A DNA stretch of 64,000 nucleotides from Sphagnum magellanicum (Eukaryota > Streptophyta > Sphagnopsida > Sphagnales > Sphagnaceae). The position numbers were made by a program, and so were the translations under genes. Positions 24,731-36,720 of this stretch are shown piece by piece. The notes under the pieces were generated by a model that saw nothing but the letters and a program-made list of their open reading frames with translations, had not been told where the DNA came from and searched no databases. Location: positions 12,115,061 through 12,179,060 of the forward strand of contig CM038912.1 of NCBI GenBank assembly GCA_021904315.1, in the 5' to 3' direction. Every line of letters starts with the position of its first letter. Position 1 is the first letter of the stretch.

Positions 24731-27700
24731 ATTCAACCAAACAACATTATAGTCACGAAACAAATGAAACAAAACAAAAACATATAGTATGCAAAACTTT
24801 TAAAAACTTTATAATTGAAAATATTTTAAATGGGATTTAACTTATCAAAAACACATTAAATGTCAACTTATTTGATAATCCATGGAAGGTAGCAACCTTC
24901 ATAATATATTGCAAAAAATTCCAAAATGCCATAAACCATTACATGATAGATATCCATTCGAAACTCTTGAAACAAAAATGTTACATTATTGTTGCTGTTA
25001 ACACATACAAAAATCAATCACATAAATGGAATGGATACAAAATGGTTTTACAATGCATCCCCCCATAAATGTTTTAGTCAATTTCAATGAATTTGCAAAC
25101 AAACACATAAATTTACAAAACATAACATTCAATGGACTCACTACAAATGTCATTCTAATAGCACCAATATCAAAAAGCTTTTAATATCACCATCAAATAT
25201 AACAATCAAACACATCCAAGAATTTCACAATGAATAGATATCAATTATCACTTGTATAGCTTTCTATCTAACATACTTCAAAATACAAGGACAAACATTT
25301 GATCACTTGATCATAAACATTTGTTAACCACCCAACAATGTTTGACTTAATATGCACAACATATACATAACATTATCACGTCTATGTTCCATAAATGAAC
25401 AAATAATCCTACAAGATATCATAATACAAGACATAAGCAAAATTGAATTAAAAACATTTCAATAGAAACGGTAACACCTACTTCAAAACATGATATAACT
25501 AAAGAAAAACAAAAACATTGCACATTGAAATTCAACAACGAAAAAAAATTAATCATGATAGAAAAAAATTTGGACAATGATATAATTGATAATGATATTA
25601 TTGACTACTGGCGCAAAGATCTCCAATTAATTGTAAATGATGAAAATGTCTTTTTAAATCCCTCGGGATGGTTGAATGACTAACATATGGTGGCAATGAT
25701 GCAAATGTTATATGTTGAAAAACTATAATGATTAATTACCAATAACACACATACACAATCATATGAACCCTACATATATACTTATTCAAATGTCTACAAT
25801 AGTTTTTCATAAATAACAACCATTAAATCTTTGTCCAAATGCATGCATCCACACTAAATCTACACTACACAATATATGATTCAAACACATTGACAATGAA
25901 AAAATTACAAGATGATATTGTACAATTGTTAACTAAAATAATTAACATCAAACATTTGTTATATAAATATGCAAATGTCATGCAATAGCCAAATGGTTCA
26001 TCTTATGGGCTTTTTACAATAGCATATGTAACCGATATATTATTAAAACTCAATTTAAAACAATTTATCTACATCATTTTAGAAATCTAGTTATATTTCC
26101 ACTAAAAAACAATTTTGGAAATACAACTACAGAAAAAATAAAACACAGAAAAACATAGAAAAACATGTCTCCATTCCCAAACACATAACCAAGTAATTGA
26201 ATGTCACTAATATTGCATAACAACACAAAGCCCAAGTTATTAAGGTTAGTGATCAATCAAATAGCAATTTAATGAAAGTTATGATCAATCCAACTATTCA
26301 AAACATTAGATTCATGTTGTTTATTCTTCCTTTGGTTTTTTTCCCCCTTTGGATTTGTTGTTTCAATTTTATCTCTTCTGCAATTTTCTCTTTAATCTCT
26401 TAGTGCCTTTATAATTGTTAACAAAATTGGACAACAATGGTCGAAGCATCCAAGGACAAACCCACCATTACTTACATTATTGTCATGATTCCATAAATAA
26501 TCATGGCATCTAATTCGTGAGAACTCAAAAATAGTAACATCTGTTAATGATTACGTTTTTCCCTTTCATTTTGTAAAATGTCCTCTTTGATGAATTTCAA
26601 AATTTTGACCAAATTTCATTTTGTGTAGCTAAACATATAAAAATTAACATTTGAATGAGGAAAAAATCATTTTCCTTTTGATTTATGCAATACAAAAAGA
26701 GAAAAATTGAAGGAGGATAAGCCCCTTCAATGAGAGAACCTTGACCCATATAAACATCAAACTATTAAAATAATCATATATATGATAAATTGTCATTGGT
26801 AGTGCAAAGCAAAGTAGAGCCCAAGTATTAAAGGTTTTTCCTTGGTGAAACCATGAAATTGGTAGCATGAATGTACAATAAAACATGGACCCATATCCCA
26901 CCAATGAATGTGGTGAGTCAGGTAAAGCATGTTGCCATTCCATTACAAGGTACCATATTTCAATGCCAAACTTGACAAATGGCTACCTAAAATATAACAA
27001 AATTGAGCCACTAAATTCAACATATAATTTAGATTATTTTAGGGTTTGCCCTTCACCAAGCTTGATTGTTTTGTCATTCAACATTGTTGGGAGTTACCAA
27101 CATTATGCACAAGAGCAAGGTTGGAGAAAGCACAAAACTTATAAGGAGATACCATACTAGCAAGCATATATGTAAGTACAATACCATATTGAAAGAAGTA
27201 TGGTACACCACCATCACTAGTCTTCACTCTTGAAGATTGTAAGTATCACATGGGGAAATTATTTCCAATTTTTTTCAAATGGAATGCAAAACAATATAAA
27301 GTGCAATTTTTTGAAAAGTAAAAATATAATTTACTTAAATATAAATAAGGTGTTTAAAATTGAATATGAAAATATACCTTAAATATATTTAAAATATAAT
27401 TTTAATAATTGTAATTTTAATAAAATGTTCCTTCAATATTTTATTACTTCATAGCAAACCAAAAAATAACAAATGGTATGGCACATTAAATATTGGAATG
27501 TGCATATGAGTGCAAAATTTAAAGTTTGGATGAAGGACAAACATCCTCAAATCTTGCTATCGATGTACTAGCCAATTATATTGTTAAATTCTAACCTACA
27601 ATTGTTCTTTTAAAAAGTGTGTTTTTACATACTTATTTAAACATTGGTCTGCAAAACATATTCAACATATGGTGGCCAATGGTGTACCAATGTGGACAAT

Positions 27701-29381
27701 GAGAGTCAATAACTCTATGGAGACCATATGTAAAAATGTTGTTGAGTGATTGTTTATGGCATGGGACAAGCTCCATATGGTCACATAGTTGAAGGATCTT
27801 CATTTCAAGATTTGAACAATATTGCTAAGGACACCAATGAAGAGATAAAGATTTTGAGTCTTCTATCTTGACATGAATGTTTTATATTGGTTATGTCATT
27901 GTGTATCTAATCTTGATATCACAAACGACTTGTTTCATTTGAATGAGTTCATAAATGTGGTCAATGTGAGTGTAAGCATGGAGATGCAAGGAGATGCAAG
28001 GAGAGTTAGCATGGAGAAATGGCACTTTGTATGTGACTAATTTCAGCTTCAACCCGCAAAACAAAGTGGGAAAAAGGGCTTGTGACCATGTTCAGAGGCT
28101 ACAAAGAATAAGAGAAACTAATAAATCACATGATTGGCTAAATATTGTTAGAGAAGTCAAATGAGCCAATGGGAATGTAATGTTAGTTGTCCTTGACATG
28201 GTGTGACAATTTTTTTTCCTAGCTAAATGTCACCAAATTATTACATAAAAAGAGGTTATGCTTTGAGGAGGTCATGCTTTGAGTACAAGGGGAAAATGCC
28301 TCCAAATAGCCATAAATAATATGTCCATGGCTATGTGATAGCCAAATCATTCCATCCATCGCGATGGGAATAGCATAAGATTGTTCAACGGCTATGGACT
28401 ATGTATTGTAGATTATATCTTAGCCTTTTGATTCTCGTGAGATGTGTTACATCTTGACCTTCTATGTCACCAATATAATTACCCTAGGATTGAGATGGTA
28501 GCTAGCTAGCCTACGTTTAGGGTTTTAAATCAAAACCAACAATCTTATTAGATATAACCTTTAGATTTAGAGCCAAAAACCCACCTTGCTTTTTGAGTTT
28601 TAGCTGACCTTATTACTAATACTAGCCTGGTACCTATTACTTACCCTAGTAACTTTTTGTTAAAAAGAAAAAAACCTTAAATGGATAGTTTGTCAAGTTG
28701 TACCATTATTTTTAAAAAATAAATATTTATAAAATTTTGAACAATTAACAAATGGATGAGAAGCCCAACCAAATTAGGATCATCATTTTCAAAAAGGAAA
28801 AGAATTTTTTATGAATTCTCAAAAGTGGACACATGTAGACACCTAAAATTAACATATAGGGGGTTTTATTTTGAAAGTTGGCATGCCTATTCATATTAGA
28901 TTGTATACTAAGGACAAAGGATCCAAGGCCAAATAAGTGATTACTATGCTTGTCTAAATAATGATTTAGGCACCTACATGTTGCAATCAAACACACAAAC
29001 GAATGACATTTGGTGTTTTGAAAATGGATTTGATTAAGATTTTTAATAACTTGCAGTTGATCAAAATTACAACATGGCGTTTGCCTTGAATGGATACATG
29101 AGAAACCCAACTTTGATACAAGTGTGACTTAATGTTAGTCGCCATTAATTGGTGTAATGTATAAAAACAAACCATTTCAACAAAAAACAACTAATGAATT
29201 CTTGTGTTGCACCTTTGTTCTACCAGATTCGTTCTAGACAACGGCACAAGAAATTCTTTTGGCAATGGCAATTGGACCATGATGAAGAAGAAGATCACAA
29301 CCTAAAGCTCTAATGTTTTCTTGTGTTAAATAGTCTTGATAGAGCTTTATGATGCATAAAATTGGCATGGGCTTGTACACC
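24731..29381. other. AT-rich intergenic DNA, no gene recognised
   Basis: No frame has recognised domains. Scattered longer frames (for example 26,683-26,943 minus and 28,745-29,110 minus) lack motifs and plausible codon structure. The stretch 27.6-28.2 kb is somewhat less AT-rich and could be an old, unrecognisable element, but I cannot support a call. Confidence 0.5.
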
Positions 29382-29705
29382 TTATTTACTTACTTATTTA
29401 CAATTTAGCGTCATTAAGTGGGCCAAACAACGTTCGAGCTAGAACCCAATTGACGTTAAGTCTAATGAAGCAATTCAGATCTAACCATCTGACATTGCAC
29501 TAAGAATCTAGCAAGGATGCCTTGCTGCTGACAGCTCAACAATTCAGCCAAAGGTGTGATGGCAGTTAATGGCAATGAACCTCTAAACCTCTCTCGAACA
29601 CTTTGATAAGCAGGGCAAACTAACAAGAAGTGGTCCTCATCCTCAACCGCACCCAAGTTGCATAATTTACAGTAACGTTGCTGCACCGGCACCTTCACTG
29701 GCTTG

Positions 29706-31926
29706 CACTAGTAGAAATCAGCAAAAATGTAACCACTCCATTTACGACTACATGCGACTTGTAGTCATTTGCAACTAGATTTGGGAATATTTGCAACTAC
29801 AAAACCAAATTTCAACTATTTTGGTCATTCTCACAACTATGATGCAACTATTAAAATTTTCATCCTATTGGTTAGATCGATTTTACATTCATTTTCATCC
29901 ATTAATAGTTGATATGTCCCATTAGTCGCAGTAGTCACCAAATTAGTTGCATCCTAAAGGTATTCTACAATGACATACGGGTGTATTTTAATGTATGTAT
30001 TAAAATTATATATATATGCGTATGTATGTATATTGTTCATATAATGAATCTCAAAATTAATATTTGAACTTTGGATTTTTACTTCAAATCTGAAAATTGA
30101 TATTTCAATTATGAAAACTACTATTTTAGTTTTTAAAAACAATATTAGAATTTGAAATTTGATATTTGAATCTGAAAATTGTTATTTCAATTGTTTAAAA
30201 GATTATTTGAATTTGAATTTTTTGATTTGAATATGATATTTTCAATTTAAATTCAAAAAGGCTTCTTTGATCTAAAAATTGATATTTGAATCCTAAATTC
30301 ATGTTTTCAAATCCAAAAATTAGTATTTCAGTTCAGAAGGTTACTAATTGATTATAAAATTGGACATTTTAATTTTGAATATTTTTATATGAATATGGAA
30401 ATTTATATTTCAATTTCGAAAAAAAATCATTTAACTTTTCGATAATCATTTGATTTGAACCAAAAATTTCAATTCCTAATTATTATTTGGAATTTTCAAA
30501 ATTAATATTTCTAGTCTGAAAATTATTAATTAAGTCTAAAAATGGACATTTCGATTTGAATATTGTTATTTGAATCTGAAAATTTACATTTTGGCCAATT
30601 AATTGTAATAAAATAGTTAGCCTAGGCTAGGTTTTAATTATATTGTTAGATTAAAAAAACTACTACTTAATTTATATAATCATTAATTATTAATTAATGA
30701 ATATTTCAGTTATTATGCTAATTTATTTGGTTATGAAATAATAAATGATTAATTATTGATAATTTGCTAATTATTTGAATATTAGCCAATTATTAGTTAA
30801 TGAAATTGGTTGATGGATCATTATAGTTCATATATAATGAAAATTAAATATTATTATTGTTTATATAGCTAATAAATTAAGTAATATTTAGTATTAAATA
30901 ATTAAATAATTAATGTAGTAATCATAATATATTGATGATTATTATTATAAATAATTAGTTAGTTGGATAATTTATAAAGTGAATTAATTAATATCTGATT
31001 TAGTTGTTAAATAATTAATTAACTAGCTTATTAATTTATTTTTCTTTTTTATTCATTAAATAATTAGCGAATTAGTTGTCACTTACCACTTAATTATATA
31101 CTTTTCAAGATGAGGATGAAAGCCAAAACATATGGGATAAACTTTTTAGTTGGAAGTCATTTGCGACTAAAAATGTTTAGTTGTAAATGACTTACAACTA
31201 AAAAGTTTATCCCATATGTTTTGGCTTTCATCCTCATCTTGAAAAGTATATAAACAAGGTGTTTTGTCTTTATATTTTCATATTTAAAAATATGGACATA
31301 TGGGATGAGCCAATGAAAAAGACTTAACCCAAAATAAAATATAAATATTCATGTATTTACATTTAACTACATACTTCCCTAACTTACCTACCTACTTTTC
31401 TACCTACAGACCTACCTAAGTAGGTATTTGGCCTAGGTAGGTAAATAGGTCCTATCTAGATAGGTGTTTAGCCTATATGGGTAGGTAGGTATATAAGTAG
31501 GTAGGTACCTAGTTCAACCTACATACCTAAATATTGATTTAAATTGAATTTGGACAAATTCAATTAATATTCCACGTGTCACAATTTAAACCATATAAAC
31601 ATAAAAATTAAACTTCTTGGATTATTTCAAAAGAATAAAAAAAAAATTAATTATTAAAAGTTGGGACACGTGGTAACACATAAATTGTTCCCATTGTTCA
31701 CCAAAAAAGTCGCATCCTAGTTGTAAACGACAATACGTATATGACAAGTCAAAGGATGAAGGCGTATTTTGTTGACTTTTTCCTTCATCCAAAATTCGTT
31801 ATCGTTTGCGACTAGTGTCGTTTGCGACTTGTCCAACGTGACTATTAAGATTTTAGTTGCAAATGTCGCTTGCAACTAAAACTTAATCACATGGACAAGT
31901 TGTAAAATGGCCATTTTCTATTAGTG
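29706..31926 (-). mobile_element. non-autonomous CACTA-like DNA element inserted in the LINE
   Basis: The ends are CACTAGTAGAAAT at 29,706 and, on the other strand, CACTAATAGAAAAT reading inward from 31,926. A 3-bp duplication TTG flanks it (29,703-29,705 and 31,927-31,929). Terminal CACTA and a 3-bp TSD are the hallmarks of the CACTA (En/Spm) superfamily. Subterminal regions carry many copies of words such as AGTTGCAAATGAC and GCGACTAG in both orientations, as CACTA elements do. The interior contains AT-rich blocks, AGGT runs (31,380-31,515) and a 158-bp palindrome. No transposase is present, so it depends on an autonomous partner. An inverted relative lies at 58,771-60,458. Orientation is arbitrary. 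Confidence 0.88.
31095..31252. repeat. near-perfect 158-bp palindrome inside the CACTA-like element
   Basis: Two arms of about 78 bp (31,095-31,172 and 31,175-31,252) are inverted copies with only a few mismatches near the centre. The outer arm begins TATATACTTTTCAAGATGAG. Single arms of the same sequence appear in the partial copies near 22.55 and 23.85 kb, so the palindrome probably arose by inverted duplication in one lineage. Its transcript would form a long hairpin. Confidence 0.9.
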
Positions 31927-34162
31927 TTGACTTGCCTTCCTAGCTCAATCTGCAGCTTGTGATTCGCACAACGAAAATGTGCCAAGCTTCTCCTCACCTG
32001 TGCATTGTCTACCCTGGAGAGGTATTCTTTGTACCCATACTGCGTTGAGCTATTCAACCCCACATAGGCTCTCACCCTGTTGGAGTCAGCTGCAGCCACT
32101 TGATGGTGTACAATGTATTGCCTTTCAGCCAATTGCTTGAGGCGAGCACATGGTGGTAGATGATCGCTATCGATGCACAAATTGTACGTCGACAGTCATT
32201 CATCTACTTGTGCTAGCCAGCAAGCAGGCAATCGGCTCTTTCTACCCATAGCACTCTGGTTCCCGAGTAAGATTTTTCGCCTGGTTGCAAGCAACTGCAA
32301 CTGTACATCATAAGCTAGCCTGAGCATGCGATCTGAGTCTACCTCAGAACTGACACGTGAGAGAAAGCGCATGGTCTGTTGCCACTAAAATATTTCTAGG
32401 GGAAACCTGCCAAATTCTGCCAGCACGACGTAACTAGATGTCGTGGTGCTGACCCCTAGTGACGACTTTAGAAAAGCCCGATGAACCACCTATAATTGTT
32501 TTGTGTGCCATGTGGTTTGACCATACTTCACACCCATAGCTAAGCACTGGTTTGATTAGTGCATCAAACAGCTGGCATTTAATGCTAGGTCAAAGATGCG
32601 CAGCTCTGCACATCTGCGCCGCAATGCAAGTGCCTTTTTCCTTGACATTGCTAACCGCTGTATTGCCGCTTGCATACCTTTTGTGCCGTGTAGCTCAACA
32701 CCTAGATACTTGAAAGAGTTTAGTTGCTCTATAGCTTCGCCCTCATATTAAAAAGCTTGACACACAGACTTGCGTGCTTCAAACACAACAACCTTGGTTT
32801 TCTTGACATTCATAGTCAACTGATGCTCATAGCAAAAAGCTTGCAAGACATCCAGTTGCTTCTGCAATCCAGCAAGAGTGTGTGACATGAGAGCTAAGTC
32901 ATCTGCATACAAAAGTAAGCGAATAGCTAGCTGTCCCAACATTGGTGGTGTGTCACCCTCCAAAGCATTCAGCCGTTTCTCTAGGCCATCTATGAAGAGG
33001 CCAAACATGAGCGGGCTGAGGGGGCATCCTTGCTTCACTCTAATGCAACAAAGGAAAGTGGTCGTGGGCCCCTCCTCTGGATGGTGCAAGCAGGCCTGGT
33101 CTTGACGATACATGGAGCACAAACACTCCAGTATCTGCCCACTGATGCCAGAACCCTCCAGCACCTGCCACAATAGGTCCCTTGGTACTATATCAAAGGT
33201 TTTTTTGAAGTCCACAAAACAAGTGTATAGCTTCTTTTTTTGAAATTTGGCTTGTTCGGTCAAAGTGCAAAGAATAAACAAGTTATCTGTTGTCTTAAAG
33301 TCCTTTCTGAAACCAGCCTATCCCTTTACGTGTAAATCATTGGTCTCCGCCCATTGACTGATGCGGGACTCAAAAATCATTGCAAACACTTTGGCTAAGA
33401 CTGGTACTACTATGATCCCCCTATAATTGTCAAATTGACTACAGTCACCCCCTTTGTACAGTGCATGTATGATCCCAACAGAGAGTGATTCACAATAGGC
33501 CTCATGCAAAATTTTGTTAAAAGTAATCAATAGTGGTTACTGTAGGGCAACAGCCGCATCCAAAAGGAACTCTGGTTTGATGCCATCAATGCCTGCAGCT
33601 TTGTGTCGTTTTAGCTTTTTGAATGCTTGTTGTACTTCAACTAATGTGATGTCAACATTCAACTGTTCGCAATCAATACCATTGGGTGGAAAGGAAACCA
33701 CCTGGGCTTGAATGGCAGCACCTGTCACAACTCTTGCTGTGATTGGTGCCGCCGGAGGCTGGAGCAGTCGCTGGAAGCCATCCCTGAGTGCTTCGTTGGT
33801 GATGCCATTGACACCTTCAACGCGCTTGCGGTACCGCTTCTAGAATGCTGCAGGATCCGCCTTCGCTAAACCACATAGTTGTTTAGCTTTGAGCACATCA
33901 TAAGCATGTTTCTTCCTTTTGTCCAACTGTTTCATTTGCTTAAGTCTGACCTGCCTATTTGGGTGCGCATGTGACAATTTAGCAAATTGGCTTTTGGTCT
34001 AGCGACATTCTGTGTCAAACCAGGGTTTGTGGCTATGCTTTCTTGCTTTTCTTAAGGCCATTTGTCTATTTCCAAACACTTCTTATGCATATTATGCGAT
34101 GCACTGTTGTAACAGATTGACTGTTGTTTGTATTCAGATGCATCAAATACATCTGGGCTTGC

Positions 34163-35119
34163 CTAGACACTGATGTTATGCTGTACACTCTTGCTAAACT
34201 CGGTTGCTTTGGCAGTGTCATATTTGAAACATGGTAGGTGTTTGATTGCCTTTTGCTGAACCGAAGGGGGTTGCCACTGCTGTGTGATTGTAAGTACCAA
34301 TGGTTTATGATCAGAGTGTGCATCTTTGTGACCTAAGTATTTTTCATCGCAGTTAACCTTTAAACGTTGGACACCCTCTAATTGGTCAGTTGTCGTAAGA
34401 AAATAGTCCACAGTGCTAAAACCTCTATTGGATAGGCATGTGTACTCCCCTGATATGTCTCTTGGTGTGCAGCCATTGAGGATGAACAGACCAGTAGTTC
34501 TGCAAAGATCTAGGAACTCACAATGCTAGCCAGCTGTGACGGTGTCACGGTTCTGGCGCTCTAACATATCGTTGGGCAGGGTGTCCTCAATGGCTTGTGG
34601 CACCAGCAACACATCTGCTAGTTGACTACAATAAATGAAGTTAGTGTTTGTGCCTGTCCTTGCATTGAAATCCCCAGCAAGAAGCACACCGCCTAAGCTC
34701 ATGGCTTTTCCAACCTCTTGGCATATGTGGTCAAACAGGTTGCTGTCTGCATATGGCAAGCCTTGTGGAGTAGCATATACTATGCACAAGAACAAAGGCT
34801 TTTGGAAAGCATTGCCCAAGCGTAGCCAAATCCTAGTCCCATCCATTGTAGTTATCCAAACAATAGTATTATTTGCCCATGTTTCCCTGACTAGTACCGC
34901 AATGCCTCCACTGTGCTTTCGAACGACACCCTGTGGAGTCACAGGCCTAGCAACATCAAAACAGCAGAACCCTGGTAAGACCGGGAATGTATCGCCCAGG
35001 AAGTGATGTGTTTTTATCAAAGCAACAACGTCAACATGTTGAAATAGGTCAAGCAAATGTTCATGTGTTTTTAGCTTTGTGATAGCGGCCCCATGGATGT
35101 TCCACAAGCATATGCGCAA
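34163..35119 (-). pseudogene. LINE ORF2, APE endonuclease part
   Basis: The frame begins near ICLWNIHGAA (35,115-35,086), the usual first strand of the exonuclease/endonuclease/phosphatase fold. It continues through LAGDFNARTG (near 34,665), the catalytic GDFN motif, and ends with SDHKPLVLTI (near 34,310), the SDH motif. Together these mark a complete APE-like nuclease that nicks target DNA in LINE integration. One in-frame TAG lies at 34,526-34,528 and the frame ends at 34,163. The following RT lies in another frame, so there is a net frameshift between about 34.16 and 33.73 kb. No ATG is visible at the N-terminus, which may be damaged. Confidence 0.85.
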
Positions 35120-35140
35120 GTATTTCTGGCCCCCGCCCCC

Positions 35141-36007
35141 TTATGTAGTAGGAGAGTTTACGACTTTGTGGTTGATGTAGAAATCGACCCCACGCCAGTA
35201 GACCCGTTCGCCAACCTCTTTGGCCTCCTTGAAGGTGGCCCAAGCAGCTCGTTTCTGGGCTTGCTAAGCGAGAGTCAGGTCCTCGTAAAGCCCAAGCTGA
35301 GTGCCATGCAGGCCTTTGCGAGTGCGCAACACCATGAACTTGTCATGTACCGATGCCAGCGTGATGATGACTGTCGGTGCTTTGTCAGTGGCCTTATCCA
35401 GTCGCCCCGACGGCATCTACTAGTGCACCTTCAGCACCTTCACATGGTCAGCAACCTTCAACCTGTCAAGCAGCTCCGTTTACACCAACTCCATAAGTTG
35501 TTTTGAGGTTTCCCCATTGTTCATGGTCAACCCGATGACCCGGATGTTTGCTTCCCTGGCCTTGACCAGGTCAGCATCTATTGCCCGGTCCACCTTGTTA
35601 GCAACCTTGTCAACCTTCCTGCCCATGACCTCCTTCCACTTCTTCCCACTGTCATGCATGGTATCAAAGCTCTTAACCATCTCATCTACTTTATTTTGCA
35701 ACATTTCAACTTGGCTAGTAACGGTCACAATCTTAGTTTCCATTGCTGGAGCCAGAATATTTTCCGCAACCTGCTCCACAGTGACCTCAATAGCATTGTG
35801 CACATCTTGTTTCGTCACCACATCGGCCCTAGGGACCATGAGATGGTTGATGATGGCTGCTGCAGCGGCTGCCTTGCCGATCTTGGCAGGCTTGAGGTTG
35901 TAACGTGTACAGAGTGCCTGGAGTTTAGCCACCTGCATCTCCATGAACATCAGCGAGTCCTTGTTCCATTCCCATGCTTTAGCATCAAAAACCGTGGCAT
36001 TCGTCAT
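35141..36007 (-). pseudogene. LINE ORF1, broken by premature stops
   Basis: A single frame of 288 codons starts at ATG 36,007-36,005 and ends at TAA 35,143-35,141, about 22 bp before the ORF2 signal. The first 175 codons are open. The middle part is rich in Val, Lys, Glu and Met with heptad-like spacing (coiled-coil-like), followed by ANIRVIGL, reminiscent of the RNA-binding segment of L1-type ORF1 proteins. Internal stops lie at 35,480-35,482 (TAA), 35,417-35,422 (two adjacent TAG) and 35,264-35,266 (TAG). The ORF1p identification is inferred from position and composition, since I do not recognise close sequence homology. Confidence 0.7.
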
Positions 36008-36048
36008 TAACCAAAACCCTAAACCTTAACTTTACTAAACCCTAACAT

Positions 36049-36720
36049 CCAGTGGAAGGCTGTTGGGAATTCACAAGGTAAGGTTGGTCATGTAGTTTTT
36101 TTTAATGTGTAGAATCCTCATGATAATCCTAAAATTCTCCAAAATTTGATGCTGCACACTACTCTACAACTCTACTGCTCTGCTTTGCTCTCTCTTTCAA
36201 GCTTTTTCACTCAAAGATCTTTAAAGAATTGTTCAGTGCAGTTATTGTTGCAAAGCCGTCTTCTTCTTCTTCCAAGTAACCAAGCAAGCTCTCTTACAAG
36301 CTCCAGATACAACTCTCTTCTTCTTCTTTTTCTTCTTCACAATTCAAGCAGGAATAAGAAGAAGATGAAGAACCTTACTTGGCAATAGCAAGCGAAAGTT
36401 TCCGGCTACTGTACAAGGAAATGAATCCCGAAGCTTCGGTTCGCGTCTGCTTCTTCTACCTGTGCCCAGAAGAAGATCTCGAGACCTGAAGTTGGTGCGG
36501 AGGAGGTGCTACTGTTGTTGCTACTATTACTGTTGCCGCTTCTGTTGCTGCCACCTTTTCTTTCCTTATCCAAGTCTCCCCATTCACCGCACTTTTCGCT
36601 CCTAGTTACTGACCCCAATTTGAAAGCAGCTTGCTTGTGTGTGTGTGTGTGTGTGTGTGTGTTTGTTCTATCATGGAGGCTCTACCAACTACAAACTAGA
36701 CTTATTTATTTCTAATAGTT
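36049..36720. other. less AT-rich island, possible unannotated exon or UTR remnant
   Basis: This stretch is less AT-rich than its surroundings and contains (CTT)n tracts at 36,258-36,335 and a (TG)n tract at about 36,635-36,662. Open frames exist on both strands, notably minus 36,618-36,406 (Ser/Asn-rich, begins only with a TTG) and plus 36,146-36,388 (Leu/Ser-rich). None has a recognised domain. Composition resembles plant 5' leaders and first exons, but no partner exons were found. Confidence 0.35.

Larger units (their letters stand above)
29462..33728 (-). pseudogene. LINE ORF2, reverse transcriptase and C-terminal zinc-knuckle part
   Basis: One frame runs from about 33,728 down to the stop at 29,462-29,464 once the inserted element is ignored. 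Visible RT motifs in order are KAAGIDGIKPEFL (about 33,620-33,580), NYRGI (near 33,425), FVDFKKTFD (near 33,210), QGCPLSPLMFGLF (near 33,020) and the catalytic YADD (near 32,910), followed by FKYLGVELHG (near 32,720). The C-terminal frame at 29,698-29,462 holds a CX2CX8HX4C knuckle (YCKLCNLG...HFLLVCP), usual after plant LINE RTs. In-frame stops at about 33,535, 33,318 and 32,748 and more before 32,180 break it. Removing 2,224 bp (element plus one TSD copy) rejoins the two sides in exactly the same frame. Confidence 0.88.
29382..36048 (-). mobile_element. APE-type LINE (non-LTR retrotransposon), decayed, split by a DNA element
   Basis: Read on the minus strand the order is a leader with telomere-like words (36,010-36,048), ORF1 (36,007-35,141), ORF2 with APE endonuclease and reverse transcriptase (from about 35,119) ending in a zinc-knuckle domain (stop at 29,462), then a short 3' tail with TAAGTAAGTAAATAAG at 29,382-29,400. 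This is the standard layout of a plant LINE. A 2,221-bp CACTA-like element interrupts it at 29,706-31,926. Premature stops and at least one frameshift mean it cannot encode working proteins. A flanking target-site duplication was looked for and not found, so both ends are approximate. Confidence 0.88.

Noticed and set aside
34635..36010. Several plus-strand frames of 100-137 codons over the LINE
   Set aside because: They are antisense shadows of ORF1 and the APE endonuclease, whose minus-strand motifs are clear.
29360..36090. A target-site duplication for the LINE
   Set aside because: Sequences beyond the 3' tail (near 29,370) and the 5' end (near 36,050) were compared and no convincing match was seen.
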